Shown: piece by piece, positions 43,926 to 61,700 of the stretch | Layout: every line of letters begins with the position of its first letter | Numbering within the stretch: the first letter of the stretch is position 1 | NCBI RefSeq assembly: GCF_019175285.1 | Contig: NC_056527.1 | Coordinates: 120,429,273-120,493,272, forward strand | DNA length: 64,000 nucleotides | Direction of reading: 5' to 3' | From: Sceloporus undulatus | Taxonomy: Eukaryota; Chordata; Lepidosauria; Squamata; Phrynosomatidae | Notes under the pieces: model-generated | Database searches by the model: none | Told to the model about the DNA's origin: nothing | Seen by the model: the letters and a program-made list of their open reading frames with translations, nothing else | Made by a program: the position numbers and the translations under genes

Positions 43926-45631
43926 TCAGGCAGTTTCCTAGGTTCCTGTGATCCTTTTTCCTTCTACTTTTGGCCAGGCAGTGAGTTGATCTAGGAGCAG
44001 TGGAGGAACGGCAGCAAATGTTGGGTTTTGAGTGCAGACACTTTCGGTATTCTGCCAGTGAAGGAAAAACTCCAGTTTGTGTGAGTCAGCTCCACAGTTC
44101 TGAACCAAAGCTAGTGTTTAAAAAGACACTGTGTGCGTGGAGTGTCGCTGTGTCCTGACATTGCCAGATGCCAAAAGGTACTCATTTCCTTTGCTCTCCT
44201 AACATCCTTTTGTTAACTCATAATTGTTAATTACCATTGAAAAATAAATTTATGTGCCATTAACTGCAACATGATCAGTTATGTTTCTCTGATACAAAAA
44301 TAGAGGACTTCATTTAAAATTTGTACTCTTGGTTATAAATGACATCCGTTCTTCTGCCTGTAAGAACCACTTAGAAAGGACTTGCATCAAGGGACCCTGA
44401 GCCCTGTTTGTAAGAAACCAGCTCTGCTCCGTTCAAACAGGGTTCAGTGTTTCTTGGTACAAGTCGTTTGGTAATAGCTGGCAAAACCAATATTACTTAA
44501 GCACCTGGATGCAGCTTGGTGATACCTAACTGCAGTCTCTTGATCTCTTCATCAATGCACTGTTTTTATACAAACATGTCATTTCAATGCCAAGAATCAC
44601 ACAAGAAGGTACTGTGGGCTAAAGGCCAGTATATATTATTTATCCTGCTCTTTTAAGTGAAGATAACTATGTATTGATGCAAGAACCACCAGACCTCTGG
44701 CCAGACTGCATTGCTGTTCATGTGGAAAAGCCACTGCAGGTGGAAAATAAATGCTCATGGTGACTTGACAGGGGTGATGCGTCTCTGTCTGTCTTTCCCT
44801 TGGGTGACTTTCCCATTGGAAAAGCTGGGGGTGGGCAGTAGCAATGGGCAGGGCATCCCAAGGTGGGGAGAGGGATGGCTCTGGATTTGGGTCTGTAGGA
44901 GTCATGGCCAAAAGTGGCTACTGGGTCCAAGAGACACAACTAACACAAATGTTCTCTGTTACAGTTGTGTTGAGTTCTGACTGATGACGTGTTCTTTTTA
45001 CCTCTAAGGTCTATTTCATCTGGCACAGTGACAACATTTTGAAACTGCTCTAACTGTTGTGGCTTAATCCCAGGAAACCTTGGGCTCTGCTGGAGAGCAC
45101 TAGTGTCTTTCCAAACTACATATCCCATGCTTCTGTAGATTTAGGGACGCTGCTAGTGTCACGTCACCCAGAATTGGTGACTTTTAATAGTCTTCTACTT
45201 GAGGTTTCCTGGGAAATTGGGACGTAGGACCAGGCAATTTCCTGCAGAGGGATGTTGGCTGCTTTGTAGCAGATGCCAGAGTTACTCTGCTCTTCATTTT
45301 TTCAAAGGCCCCCTGATCTGTGACCCAGAGCCAGGCACAAAAAGCATGCATTTTGAATTAAAGAGCAGGATGCTCTAGAGATGCCTTGAATGCCGCAGAG
45401 CCCCTTCCTGCCCCTCTCCTGGCCTGCTCTCTGTCAATGGGGCTGCATTCCTTTCTGGCGCAGCAGCAGCAAAGGGATGCCAGCGCTGAGGAGAGCAGCA
45501 GGAGGAGGAGGAATGGAGGGGGAGCCGGGAGGTGCTGGATTGGCTGCCTGGGCCAAATGCTTCCTTATTAGGCTGCCCAACCGCAGGCTGGTCTCAGGGG
45601 CTGGGGCCTTCAAGGCTGCCAAAACTGGCTT

Positions 45632-45682
45632 TGAGAATCAAAGAGTTGGAGGGTACCCCAAGGGCCATCCCACCCCAAAACA
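45632..45682 (+). mobile_element. CR1-like LINE scrap
   Basis: 'gagaatcaaagagttggagg' and 'ccccaagggccatccca' match the conserved CR1-type 3' consensus as I remember it. Confidence 0.5.
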
Positions 45683-45734
45683 CTTTAGTCAGAGCTGATG
45701 TTTCTGGCTCTATGCTTCCCTCTTGAGCCTGTTT

Positions 45735-45948
45735 GTTTGGGTGTTGGACTGGGGCTCCAGGAGACCAGGGTTCAAATTCTTTCCTCTGCCATGGAAGCCC
45801 ACTGGGTGCCCTTGGGCAAGCAGATCCCACTCTCTCCCCCTCCCCGGAAGGCAAAAGTAGACCTCCTCTGAATCATAAGTCTGGCCAAGAAGCCCTTAGG
45901 ATGGGATTCAGTAAGCTGGAGTCAACTTGAAGACACACAACAACAAGA
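45735..45948 (+). mobile_element. Sauria-type SINE
   Basis: It has the head 'gggtgttggactggggctcc', box-B-like GGTTCAAATTC (45769-45779), body 'tggaagcccactgggtgccc', 3' section 'gctggagtcaacttgaagac' and an ACAACAAC end. Confidence 0.8.
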
Positions 45949-46012
45949 ATAGATGGAGTGGCCATCATCACTTTCAAAAAGCCATTAAGGCTAGTGGCTC
46001 TTATAGTACCTT

Positions 46013-46081
46013 GATGTGCACCTTCAAGTTGTTTCTAACGTGTGGCAACCCTAAGGCAAGCCCATCACGGGGTTTTCAGTA
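46013..46081 (-). mobile_element. SINE 3' end fragment, reversed
   Basis: 'caccttcaagttgtttctaa' and 'ggcaaccctaaggcaagccc' are the reverse complement of the Sauria SINE/Bov-B 3' section. Confidence 0.65.
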
Positions 46082-48019
46082 CCCTGGCACCCTCCAAAAT
46101 CAGCCAAAGCCCATCTGGAGCCTCCCTGTTTTCCCACCTTGAGGTTTGAGTTGGTCTCTTTCTGGGGTCCTCCTTCCACCTCTCTCTTGCAAAGCTTGCT
46201 CTGAAAGCTCTCCCTGCTTTCCTCGGAAAGTGCCTAAAGCTCCTTCTCTTCCATCTCGGCTGTCTCTCATATGGCAGCTCTCTTCCTCGCTGACCTCATC
46301 CCTGGATGCCCTTTACTTGGGCATCCGCTAGCCGGAGTTTTGTGGCTTTCCCAATGATGGATCCTTTTCGTACTCCTGCCAAGAGAGAGACGGCTCTTTA
46401 AAGGAGAAGCTGCTTCTGCTGCTGCTTCCAGATTCGACTCTGTGAACAGAAGACATCACTCTTCCAAGTCCTAGTCTAGTCTAGTGGGCAACAGATCCGT
46501 TTGGCAGATTGTAAGCAAAAGCATCTAAAGACATCCATTGCAAACAGGACACAAGCTAAATGGTCTTTTTGCACACCTATACTACACAGCTAGAGTACTT
46601 TAAGGAGAGGGCATTTTTGCGTGGATTTGTAGTTTTGTGGTGCACTTAGAATTTTCTGACAAAATATATGGCTCAAGGAAGTGTTTGCAGAATCCTCAAC
46701 AAACTACAAATCCTGAGATTCTGTGGATGGAGTCCTGAATATTCCTGGAGACATAACACTGCTGTCATCATGCAGGATGGGAACCCTTTATTTGGGTATC
46801 TGCTGTGAATGACAATGGTTTTCTTGGCCCTCAATAATCTCTTTTCTCATTTCCTCCCTGGCATTTGTCACCTGGGGGGGGGGGGCGAAAAGAAGAAGAA
46901 TTGCCCATTTTTTGCCTTTGGAGGAATGAAAAAGCTGGCGCAATGTGCAAAATTTGCCATGGTGCGTATGTTTAGATTCTCCCTCCTCCCCGTCTTTAGA
47001 TCCTGGAGTTTAGAAGTTGCTGCTTTGACCAGGTTAGTTTGGGACAGCAGTCCTGTAAAGGGGCAATTCTGTTTCCCCCAGTTTAACCACAAGTATTCTT
47101 AATACTTTCTCTGGTTTTAATTCAGAGGATGGCTGGAAAGCAGCTCCTGGCAGCGTACAACAGGGACTGCGGAAAAGTCTTCCTATCTCGACCAATGAGT
47201 TTGTTTAGTGAAATGATGAGCCTCCGTTGAGCAACAGGAGCCTGCCATTTAAAAAAGAAATGCAACGCTGGATTAGTTTTGGATGCCACATATGGTTAGC
47301 TTTTTTATACTACATATAAACACGGTAAGTGCAATCTTTCTATAATAGTGTTGAGACAAGGGCACTGTAGACGTTTCTGGCTGGCTTCAGGTCTGTCGTG
47401 ATCTCCTTGCTTGGACTTCAGGCATTTGGATTTTCCTGCCTGTTTTCCACAGAGCCCAGGGCAAGGGAGAGGTGAATTTGGCCAGAAGCGTGTCCAGAGT
47501 GCTAATCCTGCCCTCTGCTCCTTCCCAGTTTCCTAGAGGAAGGGCAGCTGGCGTGGGCCCAGTCCCCAGGGCTACCAAAGGCCGTTTCCCTTTGCCCTTG
47601 TTGGCTCTGGCCAGCTCCCTCTTTCCTTCTTGCTCACTGCCCTGGCAGCAGGGCTGAGGAGTAACTCCCTTTTCCTTGCCTACGCTGCTTGCCCTTAAAA
47701 AGGCAACGGGGAGTTTCTCAGCATCTGGTTGGGTCTCTGGAGGCATCTGCTCCTCTCCATTCTTACCCTGCAGAGGATTATGGCAATCCCGGCCAGAAGA
47801 GAAGAGGGCAAGCCAGAGGAAGGGCAGCTGGATTTAAGAAGGGAGGGTCGGGAGAAGCCACACACCTAGCAACAGCCCTTATGGCCAGAGCAGGTGGGCA
47901 CCATCTGGCTGCCAGGTAGCTCTCCAGCGCCAGAGGGGTTGCTATTGCATGGAAGGAGTGCTTTTGCACAGGGCAATTTCCCATTAGTGGAAGACTGTCA
48001 AGGCAATATCCAGAATAAA

Positions 48020-48105
48020 AAGTTTGTTGTTGTTGTTGTTGTTGTTGTTGTGTGCCTTCAAGTCACTTTTGACTCACGGCGACCCTAAGGCTGACTTTCC
48101 CACTC
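48020..48105 (-). mobile_element. SINE 3' end with (TTG)n, reversed
   Basis: A run of TTG units (48024-48052) leads into 'tgtgccttcaagtcactttt' and 'ctcacggcgaccctaaggct', the reversed Bov-B-like tail. Confidence 0.75.
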
Positions 48106-48829
48106 AGTTGTTGTCACACTTTGCACTGCCATGTTCCAACTTGATAAGAATGTTCTTTTAAAAAATAAGGAAAAGAAATAAAGATGAAGCAGCCATTTTG
48201 AATGCCATTTTTTGGTTGGGAAGGACACAGGGTGACCAGACATCCTCCTTTTCCAGGACAGGTCCTACATTCCAACCTTCTGTCCAGCAGAAATGCCAAT
48301 ATGCCCTCCATTCTGAGCATGAGTAAGAAGCATGAATTCAGTGCTGTGTAAATTTATAGCACTTTATAAATAAAGATTAATAATAATAATATTTATATTA
48401 GTGATTTTGTTTTGTAACGCCCTACATTTTGTGAAGTGTATGGTTGCTTATAATACTTTGTAATGGCCATTGTGCCTGATACAAATAAGCTGTTGTACTA
48501 CATTTTGTGGTGCCTTGTCCTCCTTTGTGGTTAGAGCATCTGGTCACCCTGCAAGGACAGAGAGAGAGGAGCAGAACTGACCCATAGCTCCCAATTATTT
48601 GTGCCATCTCACCTGTGCCAACCTCACTGGAGCCAAGGGGACATGCCCAGGCTTTTGGACACCACTTCTTCCTTTCAGTGCAAAGGGATCTCTTGGTGGA
48701 TTGGGGCCCATGACCCTTTGCAGCCTCAGGAGGAAGGAGGCCACTTGGATTTGCTGCCTGGACCTCTCAGGCCATTCTTGGTCACTTTCTCTCCTCCTTC
48801 CCTGAAGCCGAGGCCACTTCCTTCCTCAA

Positions 48830-49161
48830 CTGTGGCATATAAGGACTTGCCCCCCGATTGTTTACTCAAGTGCAGCAAAAAAGGAGCACATTCACAAATG
48901 AGGCGTTGCTGCCCAACTTTTTTCCCCTCCCTGCATACATTTTTCTTACGATAATAATTCACCGGACTCCCTTCTACCGTCGGCCGAAGGTCAATATAAT
49001 GAAATAAAAGCCCTTATATGGCTAATACACTATCCGCTGGCCTTTTAAGGACCTCGGTTGGGGGAAGATCCGCCTCTGGGGTTTTATAGTCTCACTGGTA
49101 TTTATACCAAAGGCATCACCAGAACAGAGTCCCCGAGGAAAAGAGCTTTCCAGTGCAAAGG
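48830..49161 (+). promoter_or_regulatory. ACTG2: ACTG2 promoter (two CArG boxes) and noncoding exon 1
   Basis: Two perfect CC(A/T)6GG boxes, CCTTATATGG (49012-49021) and CCTTTTAAGG (49041-49050), lie 19 bp apart. A CArG-like GCATATAAGG sits near 48836. A TATA-like TATTTATA (49099-49106) would place the start near 49130. A short 5' UTR exon would end at 49161 before gtgagt. Paired CArG boxes bound by SRF/myocardin are the known control mode of smooth-muscle actin genes. Another CArG, CCATTTTTGG, lies in intron 1 (49887-49896). Confidence 0.75.
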
Positions 49162-50246
49162 GTGAGTAACCGCAGAAAGACTTTGTGAGCACAAACAGTG
49201 GATGCGGAGGGAAGCATCCCATCTGGGGCAGTGTGAGAGTCCTGGCATGGCACTGGAGATGCTTAAAGGTCTGTGGCTGCTTAGCCAGACCTGGCTTGCA
49301 CCTGAAAATTGCTCCTTCTTTGGGTGGATGGGAGGCTGGGATACAAGGATGCATTGAGAAAGGATGGCTGGTTTTCTGTGCTTGGCTTTGAGCTTCTTCC
49401 CCGAATGGTCCTGGGAGAACTTTTGAGGCTAAACAGCTGTGAGTTAGATATTCAGTTAAAGAGCTTGCCTCTATCTGGTGCATGCCTTGGGCTTTTGTGC
49501 ATGAGTTGCGGAAGGAATGAGAAATCCCAGAACGGTGCGCCTGCTATAACCTGGATGCCACTTTTTCTCTTGTAAACTGCTGTAAAGGCTGTGCTTTGCA
49601 AACTTTACAACCAGGGCCTTGAGATTAAAACTTTGTGCAGTTTGGAAACGGCTCTTAAGGACAGTTGTGAGATTTACGCTGTTGCCTTTGCAAGACCATT
49701 TGAGATGGTTTGGCCACATGTTATTGATCCCATCCATGCATTTGTGTTGGTTTCTGAAATCAGGAGCAGCTGTTCTTAAGATAACCTCCACATTCAAAAG
49801 AGTGTTCATTCCGTAGATTTGGAGGGACGGTCCGGGGAGGGGCCTTTTTCCCTCCGCTTGCAAACCAGGGTCTGGAAAAATCACTTCCATTTTTGGGAAA
49901 AACCCTGTGATGTACCTCATGTTTCTGTTTACTCTCGTCCAGATGGGAGTGGTGTGTCATGCTTCTGCTCCGTGATTCATGCTTGTTGTAGCTTTTGGGA
50001 TGAGCAGAGAGATCAAAGGATGCTGTACACATACAGCCCCAAAGGGAGCTTTCAGACATTTCCAGATCACAGGGGTTGTGTATGACAAAAAGAGAGAGGA
50101 AAGTGCCAAGTTCATGCAAAGTTGATGCTTTCCTCCCCAGGAAAGCCAATCTGAAATGAAACAACAGTCAGTAGAGAATCAAGGCAACCAAACCCTCAGA
50201 ATTGTGCCATTCTATTGAGGCAGAGTTTAGTTTGAGATTTAAGGTT

Positions 50247-50347
50247 CATCTGCACTGGGTAATTAATGCAGTTTGACACCACTTTAACTGCCATGGCTGC
50301 ATCCTATGGAATCTGGGATTTGTATGGGGAGGCAGAGGGGAGCCATC
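50247..50347. mobile_element. Palindromic element family B, left half
   Basis: 'gtaattaatgcagtttgaca', 'ctgccatggctgcatcctat' and 'ggaatctgggatttgta' match the left arm of the copy at 54312-54526. It lies in ACTG2 intron 1. Confidence 0.65.
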
Positions 50348-50374
50348 CTGAGGGCTTAGTCCACAGATGGCAAT

Positions 50375-50475
50375 TATGTGGTCCTCCAGACATTATTGGA
50401 CTTTGTCTCCCAGGATTCCTCATTGTTGGCTATGCTGGTTAGGGGCTGCTGGGAGTTGCACTCCAAGAACATCTG
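50375..50475. mobile_element. Family C palindromic repeat
   Basis: 'ttggactttgtctcccagga' pairs imperfectly with 'gctgctgggagttgcactcc', followed by 'aagaacatctgga'. It lies in ACTG2 intron 1, just before a tRNA-headed SINE start (about 50500-50580, gtgcagtggtttagtgggat). Confidence 0.55.
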
Positions 50476-50970
50476 GAGCGGTGCATGAGTCAAATGAGTT
50501 GGTGCAGTGGTTTAGTGGGATGCTGAACTGCCAGGACATTTTGGCTGGTGGCGGCACAGGTTTACTTTGCCGCACCCCTAGCATTGTTCTACCCATTGAG
50601 TATTGTCCTTCTTGGGATCGCCAACCCTGAAACCCCCTGCGTTCTGGGAATTGCAGTCCAAAGAAAGGAACTGTTCCCAAGCCTTGGCCTTTTGTTTCAC
50701 AGCAGTTGCACATAAACATGTCTCTCTCCTTTTGAGGCTTTTTCTGCTTGTAATCTTGGACAGAGCTTCAAAGGTATTAAAAGTCCAAGAGGACAGGTTC
50801 GTTAGGAGCCAATCGATTATTGGCTTAATAATAATTGGCTTGGGCACAATTACTAGATTCTCAAGGAGAGCAGACCCATTGAACCAGTGGTATTTACCTG
50901 TTGATGGACCTCTTAGCAATGCATTCAAGGGGTCCAGCCTAGCTGGGACAAGCAACCTGATTGGGGATGA

Positions 50971-57452
<6,482 letters not shown>

Positions 57453-57533
57453 GAGACGGACGCTTCCCCGGAACGGAGAGGCCTTCCCTTCTTCCTTTTG
57501 CAGCTCTTCCTGACCCTTCCCTTCATGAAAAGC

Positions 57534-57539
57534 ATTAAA
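57534..57539 (+). terminator. ACTG2 poly(A) signal
   Basis: ATTAAA lies 82 bp after the stop and is followed by a T-rich stretch. This gives a very short 3' UTR. Confidence 0.65.
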
Positions 57540-57929
57540 AAGCGTTTTTTCAAGCCACAGTTGTCCATGCCTCTTTTGTAGGGATTGCAAATCCAGGTTG
57601 ATTCCATTCTGGGATGAAGTATTGACTGGTTTAATCAGTTTTCTCCCTCTGCTGAGAAAGTCCTTGCAAAGGCACAGCGTTCAGTTCAGCTGCACAAAAC
57701 AAACAAACAAACAAACAAGCCCCATGCAGTTTTTTCCTTCAGGCAACATGGTTTTCTGCAATGAAAAGACTTTTCTGTGCATCCTGTTTTGTACGATATT
57801 GTACTGATATTGGATTCTATTTTAAGCTGATCATTTGGAGGAGCAGGATATAAATAAATATTATTATTACAGTATTATTATAAAAATAAAATAATAATAT
57901 AATAAAAATAATAACAATTAATAATATTC

Positions 57930-58245
57930 TGGGTTTCTAGGGCTGAGCCAGGATTCGAACCCTGGACTCCAGAGTCCAAGGCTGTATCCACACTGGAGCA
58001 ATAATCTGGTTTGGAACCGCTTTAACCCTTTCTGGCTGAAGGCTATGGAATTCTGGGAGTTGGAGTTTGTTGTGGGGCCTTCCTTCCTTAAGCTCTGCTC
58101 CTCTCTGGGCCCACAACAAACTCCAACTCCCAGAATTCCATAGCCTTCAGCCACAGAGGGTTAAAGTGGTGCCAAACAGGGCTAATTCTCCAGTGTGGAC
58201 ACAGCCCTGGTCCGGCACTCCAGCCACTGCACCACACTGCCTCTC
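57930..58245 (-). mobile_element. SINE interrupted by a palindromic element
   Basis: On the minus strand the left piece (57930-57979) carries a box B gggttcgaatcc (reverse of 57951-57962). The right piece (58207-58245) carries the tRNA-like head gtgtggtgcagtggctggag. Family A element 57980-58206 separates the two, so it inserted later. Confidence 0.65.
57980..58206. mobile_element. Palindromic element family A, complete
   Basis: Terminal inverted repeats GGCTGTATCCACACTGGAG and, on the other strand, GGCTGTGTCCACACTGGAG bound the element. The inner arms 'ctatggaattctgggagttg' and 'caactcccagaattccatag' pair perfectly. Total length is 227 bp with a centre of about 30 bp. No protein is encoded, so it is a candidate MITE/foldback element. 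Confidence 0.8.
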
Positions 58246-58529
58246 GTAACAGCACTACTATACTAGCTGCAATGAATTTCATTGAATTCATCACTGGCAC
58301 TATTTAAATTGACTAGCAACAGTGCCATTCCCTATTCATCTTGCAAAGAGCTTTTAAAAAAAATATCATTGGGGGATTGCAGGTCCCAAAATCCCCAGGG
58401 GCCATGCTGGTTGGAGGGAGGGGGATTCTGGGACCTGTAGTCCAAAGGGAAAAAAAGAGATGGAGCTTTGGAAGCTCTGATACCCCTAAGAGATAAGGCT
58501 GGAGGTCTACTGGAGTGCTCCTTGACTTC

Positions 58530-58723
58530 TGGTGCTGCGACGACGTCAGTCTGCGCGCGCAGCTTCCCGTCTGCCTCTTGCCCCGCAAATGGCTGCCTCC
58601 GTTTTGTTGTTCCCTCAACAAAAGAGCCGAAGCCCTTTGGGCTGGGATGCTGCTGCTGCTGCCGCCGCCAGTGTCTGCGCATGCGCAGTGGCCCGCCGCC
58701 GCCGCCGCCGGTGGCCGGCCAAG
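58530..58723 (+). promoter_or_regulatory. DGUOK: DGUOK promoter
   Basis: A palindromic NRF1 site TGCGCATGCGCA (58676-58687) is followed by a CCG run (58693-58710) and a YY1-type AAGATGGCGGC (58721-58731) that overlaps the likely start codon. A half-CRE ACGTCA lies near 58542. NRF1 and YY1 sites are common in promoters of nuclear genes for mitochondrial proteins. Confidence 0.65.
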
Positions 58724-61700
58724 ATGGCGGCGGGCGTTCGCTGTATGGAGGCCGGCAAGAGACTCTCGGTCGAAGGAAATATCGGTGAGGGGAGGCGGAG
58801 GGGCCCAAGGGGCAGTTTGTAATGGGATGGAGCCCCTCTCCTCAAACCCTGAACAGCTGGAGGGGCGGAATGGCGAGGAAGGCACTCTGCACATGCCCAG
58901 AGGCACTCTGGAGGGCTTGTCTTTGGCTCGTCCCAGGGCTCTTTCCGGAGGCGTCGAGTCACGCAACTCTTCCCCCAGATACTACGACTGCTATTTCAAT
59001 ACTGTACTAATGAAGGCTTCTTGTAGTACCTTTGGCACTAAGTGGAAGAAAGAAGTTGGCAGCATGAGCTTCCTAGGCTTGGGTCCACTTCCTCAGATGC
59101 ATTTAGGTTCAATAATAATAATAATATATGTCAAGGGATATTGTGGCACCTTTGAGACTTAACTGAAAGGAAAAAGTTGGCAGCATGAGCTTCCTAGGCT
59201 TGGGTCCACTTCCTCAGATGCATTTGCGTCCCAAAAGGCTCTCTCCTTAAAGCTGGTGCCTGTGGAATACTGAGAAAGCACCTGCAGAAACTCCAAAACG
59301 GAGCAAAGAGAGCAGCTCTGAGGGTGGCCAAGGGCTTGAAAGGCGCCTTCCTTCTTCTTCCCAAGGGGTCCGGAGAGTGGGCTTGACGGTCCCTCCTGCT
59401 GCAGCCTCATGGCCTGAAATGCCTTTCAGCTCCAAAACAACGAAGAAGCCCCTTTTCAGAGCAGGAATGTGGCTGACTGCATCCTCTCTTCTTCCCTTCC
59501 AGCTGTGGGGAAATCCACTTTTGTGAGGCTGCTCCGCAAAGCCTTCCCCGAGTGGCGCATGACTCCCGAACCTGTCTCCAAGTGGCAGAAGGTCCAAGCT
59601 GCCGGTGTGCCTCCGGTAAGTGTGGATAAGTGTGGAGAGAGGACACAAAGCCTTCCAGGTTTGCAAGAGTAGCCTGGTTCAAGATTTTGTGTTTGATTGT
59701 GCCACTTGCACACTGGAGCATTGCTGAGCTGCTCCCTTTGACTCACAAGAGAATCCTAAATGACCAGAAGGCTAGCCCTCCCAAACAAAGCATTAGCTTT
59801 AATAAAAGAGGACAGAGCCATTTGGGATCTTCTGCAGCGACAAAAGAGTTGCAGGGTTGTGTGTGGATCTTGTGCTGGAGGTGTGTATTCAGCCTAGAGG
59901 GTTGCAACAAGGCTGTGTGTGGTCTGTCAGGGCCATTGGGTTAAGCACCGCATCAGCATTTCTTTACTTCTGCAGAGCAGGATGTTGGTTCACCCTGCTT
60001 AGGGCTATTTCAATATGCAGCCTATTATCTTAGCTCTTGTTTCTCTTCCTTGGACCTATGCTGTCCATACTTTGAGGCTGGCACCATGTGCTGTTGGTTC
60101 TCTTTCAGCCCAGGTTAGCCCTCGGGTGGGAGGCCGCCAACGAATACCAGGCGCTAGAGGCTCTGCTTCAGAGGAAGGCCTGGCAAAGCCACCTCTGAGG
60201 AGGATTCTAAGGAAACCCTTTGAAATTTATGGGGTGGCTGTAATTCGACAGGCAACTCAAAGGCACATACGCACATAGGCCAAAATGCTCTAATGGCACC
60301 AGATTCCATCCGATCTTGGAAACCAAGCAGGGTCACCCCTAGTTATTCTTCAGATGGGAGACCGTCACTGAGTACCAGATGCTGGAGGCTCTGTTTCGGA
60401 GGAAGGAACTGGTAAACCCATCTCTGAGTATTCCTCGCCTAGGAGAACCCTCTGAAAAATTAATGGGGTTGCTATAAAGTGACCAGCAACTTGAAGGCTG
60501 ATGCACACTCATAGATGTAAAGACCCCAAAGGCACCAGTTCTTGTCCTAAGAAAACCCTCTGCAATTCATGGGGTCGCCATAGGTTAACAGGCACTTTGA
60601 AAACACTTTAAGCCATAAATATGGGAATATAATTAAGAAGGGAATTCCAGGGATGCCCAAACAGACTCTGCTGCTTCTGTCTTGCTCTTAAGTGCTTGCC
60701 TTTCTAATTCCCCAGCAGGCCCCCAGTTCTCAGAGCGTTGGGAACCTGCTCCAGATGGTCTACCAGGATCCCACGCGCTGGGCCTACACCTTCCAGACCT
60801 ACTCCTGCCTAAGCCGACTCAAGGCCCAACTGGAGCCTCTGCCCGCCAAGTCCCCAAATGCCCAGGAGCTGGTGCAGGTTTTTGAGAGATCCATCTATAG
60901 TGACAGGTATGGTAACAGAAGTATTTTTATTCTGTGGTGGTGCAGATCATGGAGCGAGTGTCAGGGCCGCAAACACAAGGAGAAAGAGAATTTCCCCAAC
61001 TCCACATCCAGCTGGGGATATGAAGGCCAGGGGGAAGGGATGGGAAAATTGGGGGAAAGGGGTATTTTCCCCAAGGGTTTTTTGTTTTCCAGTGCTAAGG
61101 AATCCTGGGAATTGTAGTTAATTGTGGCACCAGAGCTCTCTGACAAAGAAGAAAAACATCTCACAAAACTACACTTCCTAGAATTTCCTACCATTGAACC
61201 AGTGGTCTCAAACTGGATTATTTCTGCTGTGTGTTTTGGACCAATGTGTTTCCTTTGGCTCGACTGCACCAGGATGTGGTTTAGGATCACACATGGATTT
61301 ATTGTGCTCCGGAAAGTTGCCTTGTTTGGGTTGGTGCCTTTACCTGCCTGGTCCTAAGACTGTCTTGACTTACCTGAGACTCTCCTGGCTTGGCTGTTGT
61401 TTTGCAGAAGCTAAGCATAACCGGGACCACTTTTGCTTCCCCTCTCTCCCAGGTACGTCTTTGCAAAAAATCTCTTTGAGATTGGCCACCTGGCAGAGAC
61501 GGAGTGGATCATCTACCAGGACTGGCACTCCTTTCTCCTGCAAGCATTTGAGGATCAGCTTAGCCTGCATGGCTTCCTGTATCTCCGGGCGCCTCCAGAG
61601 GTAATTGAAAATACACCAAGTAATAGGTCAATATGGCCATTGGCTCCATTCTCATTCCCAGTATTCCATCAGATGGAGGCAGGTCACTCTGTGGTTGTTG

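Larger units (their letters stand above)
42265..48830. other. STAMBP-ACTG2 intergenic region
   Basis: About 6.5 kb shows no recognisable protein-coding exon. It contains the STAMBP 3' UTR, a 5S-derived SINE (43728-43925), a CR1-like scrap (45632-45682), SINEs at 45735-45948, 46013-46081 and 48020-48105, and a degraded palindromic element (about 46565-46765). Confidence 0.6.
57540..58529. other. ACTG2-DGUOK intergenic
   Basis: No gene is seen. The stretch holds a (CAAA)n tract (57699-57717), a LINE-like AT-rich tail (57815-57925), a split SINE with a nested palindromic element (57930-58245) and plain sequence up to the DGUOK promoter. Confidence 0.6.

Noticed and set aside
58313-58966. Long minus-strand open frame at the DGUOK promoter
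   Set aside because: It is a CpG-island artefact. No splice structure or protein family was seen, although a divergent noncoding transcript is possible.
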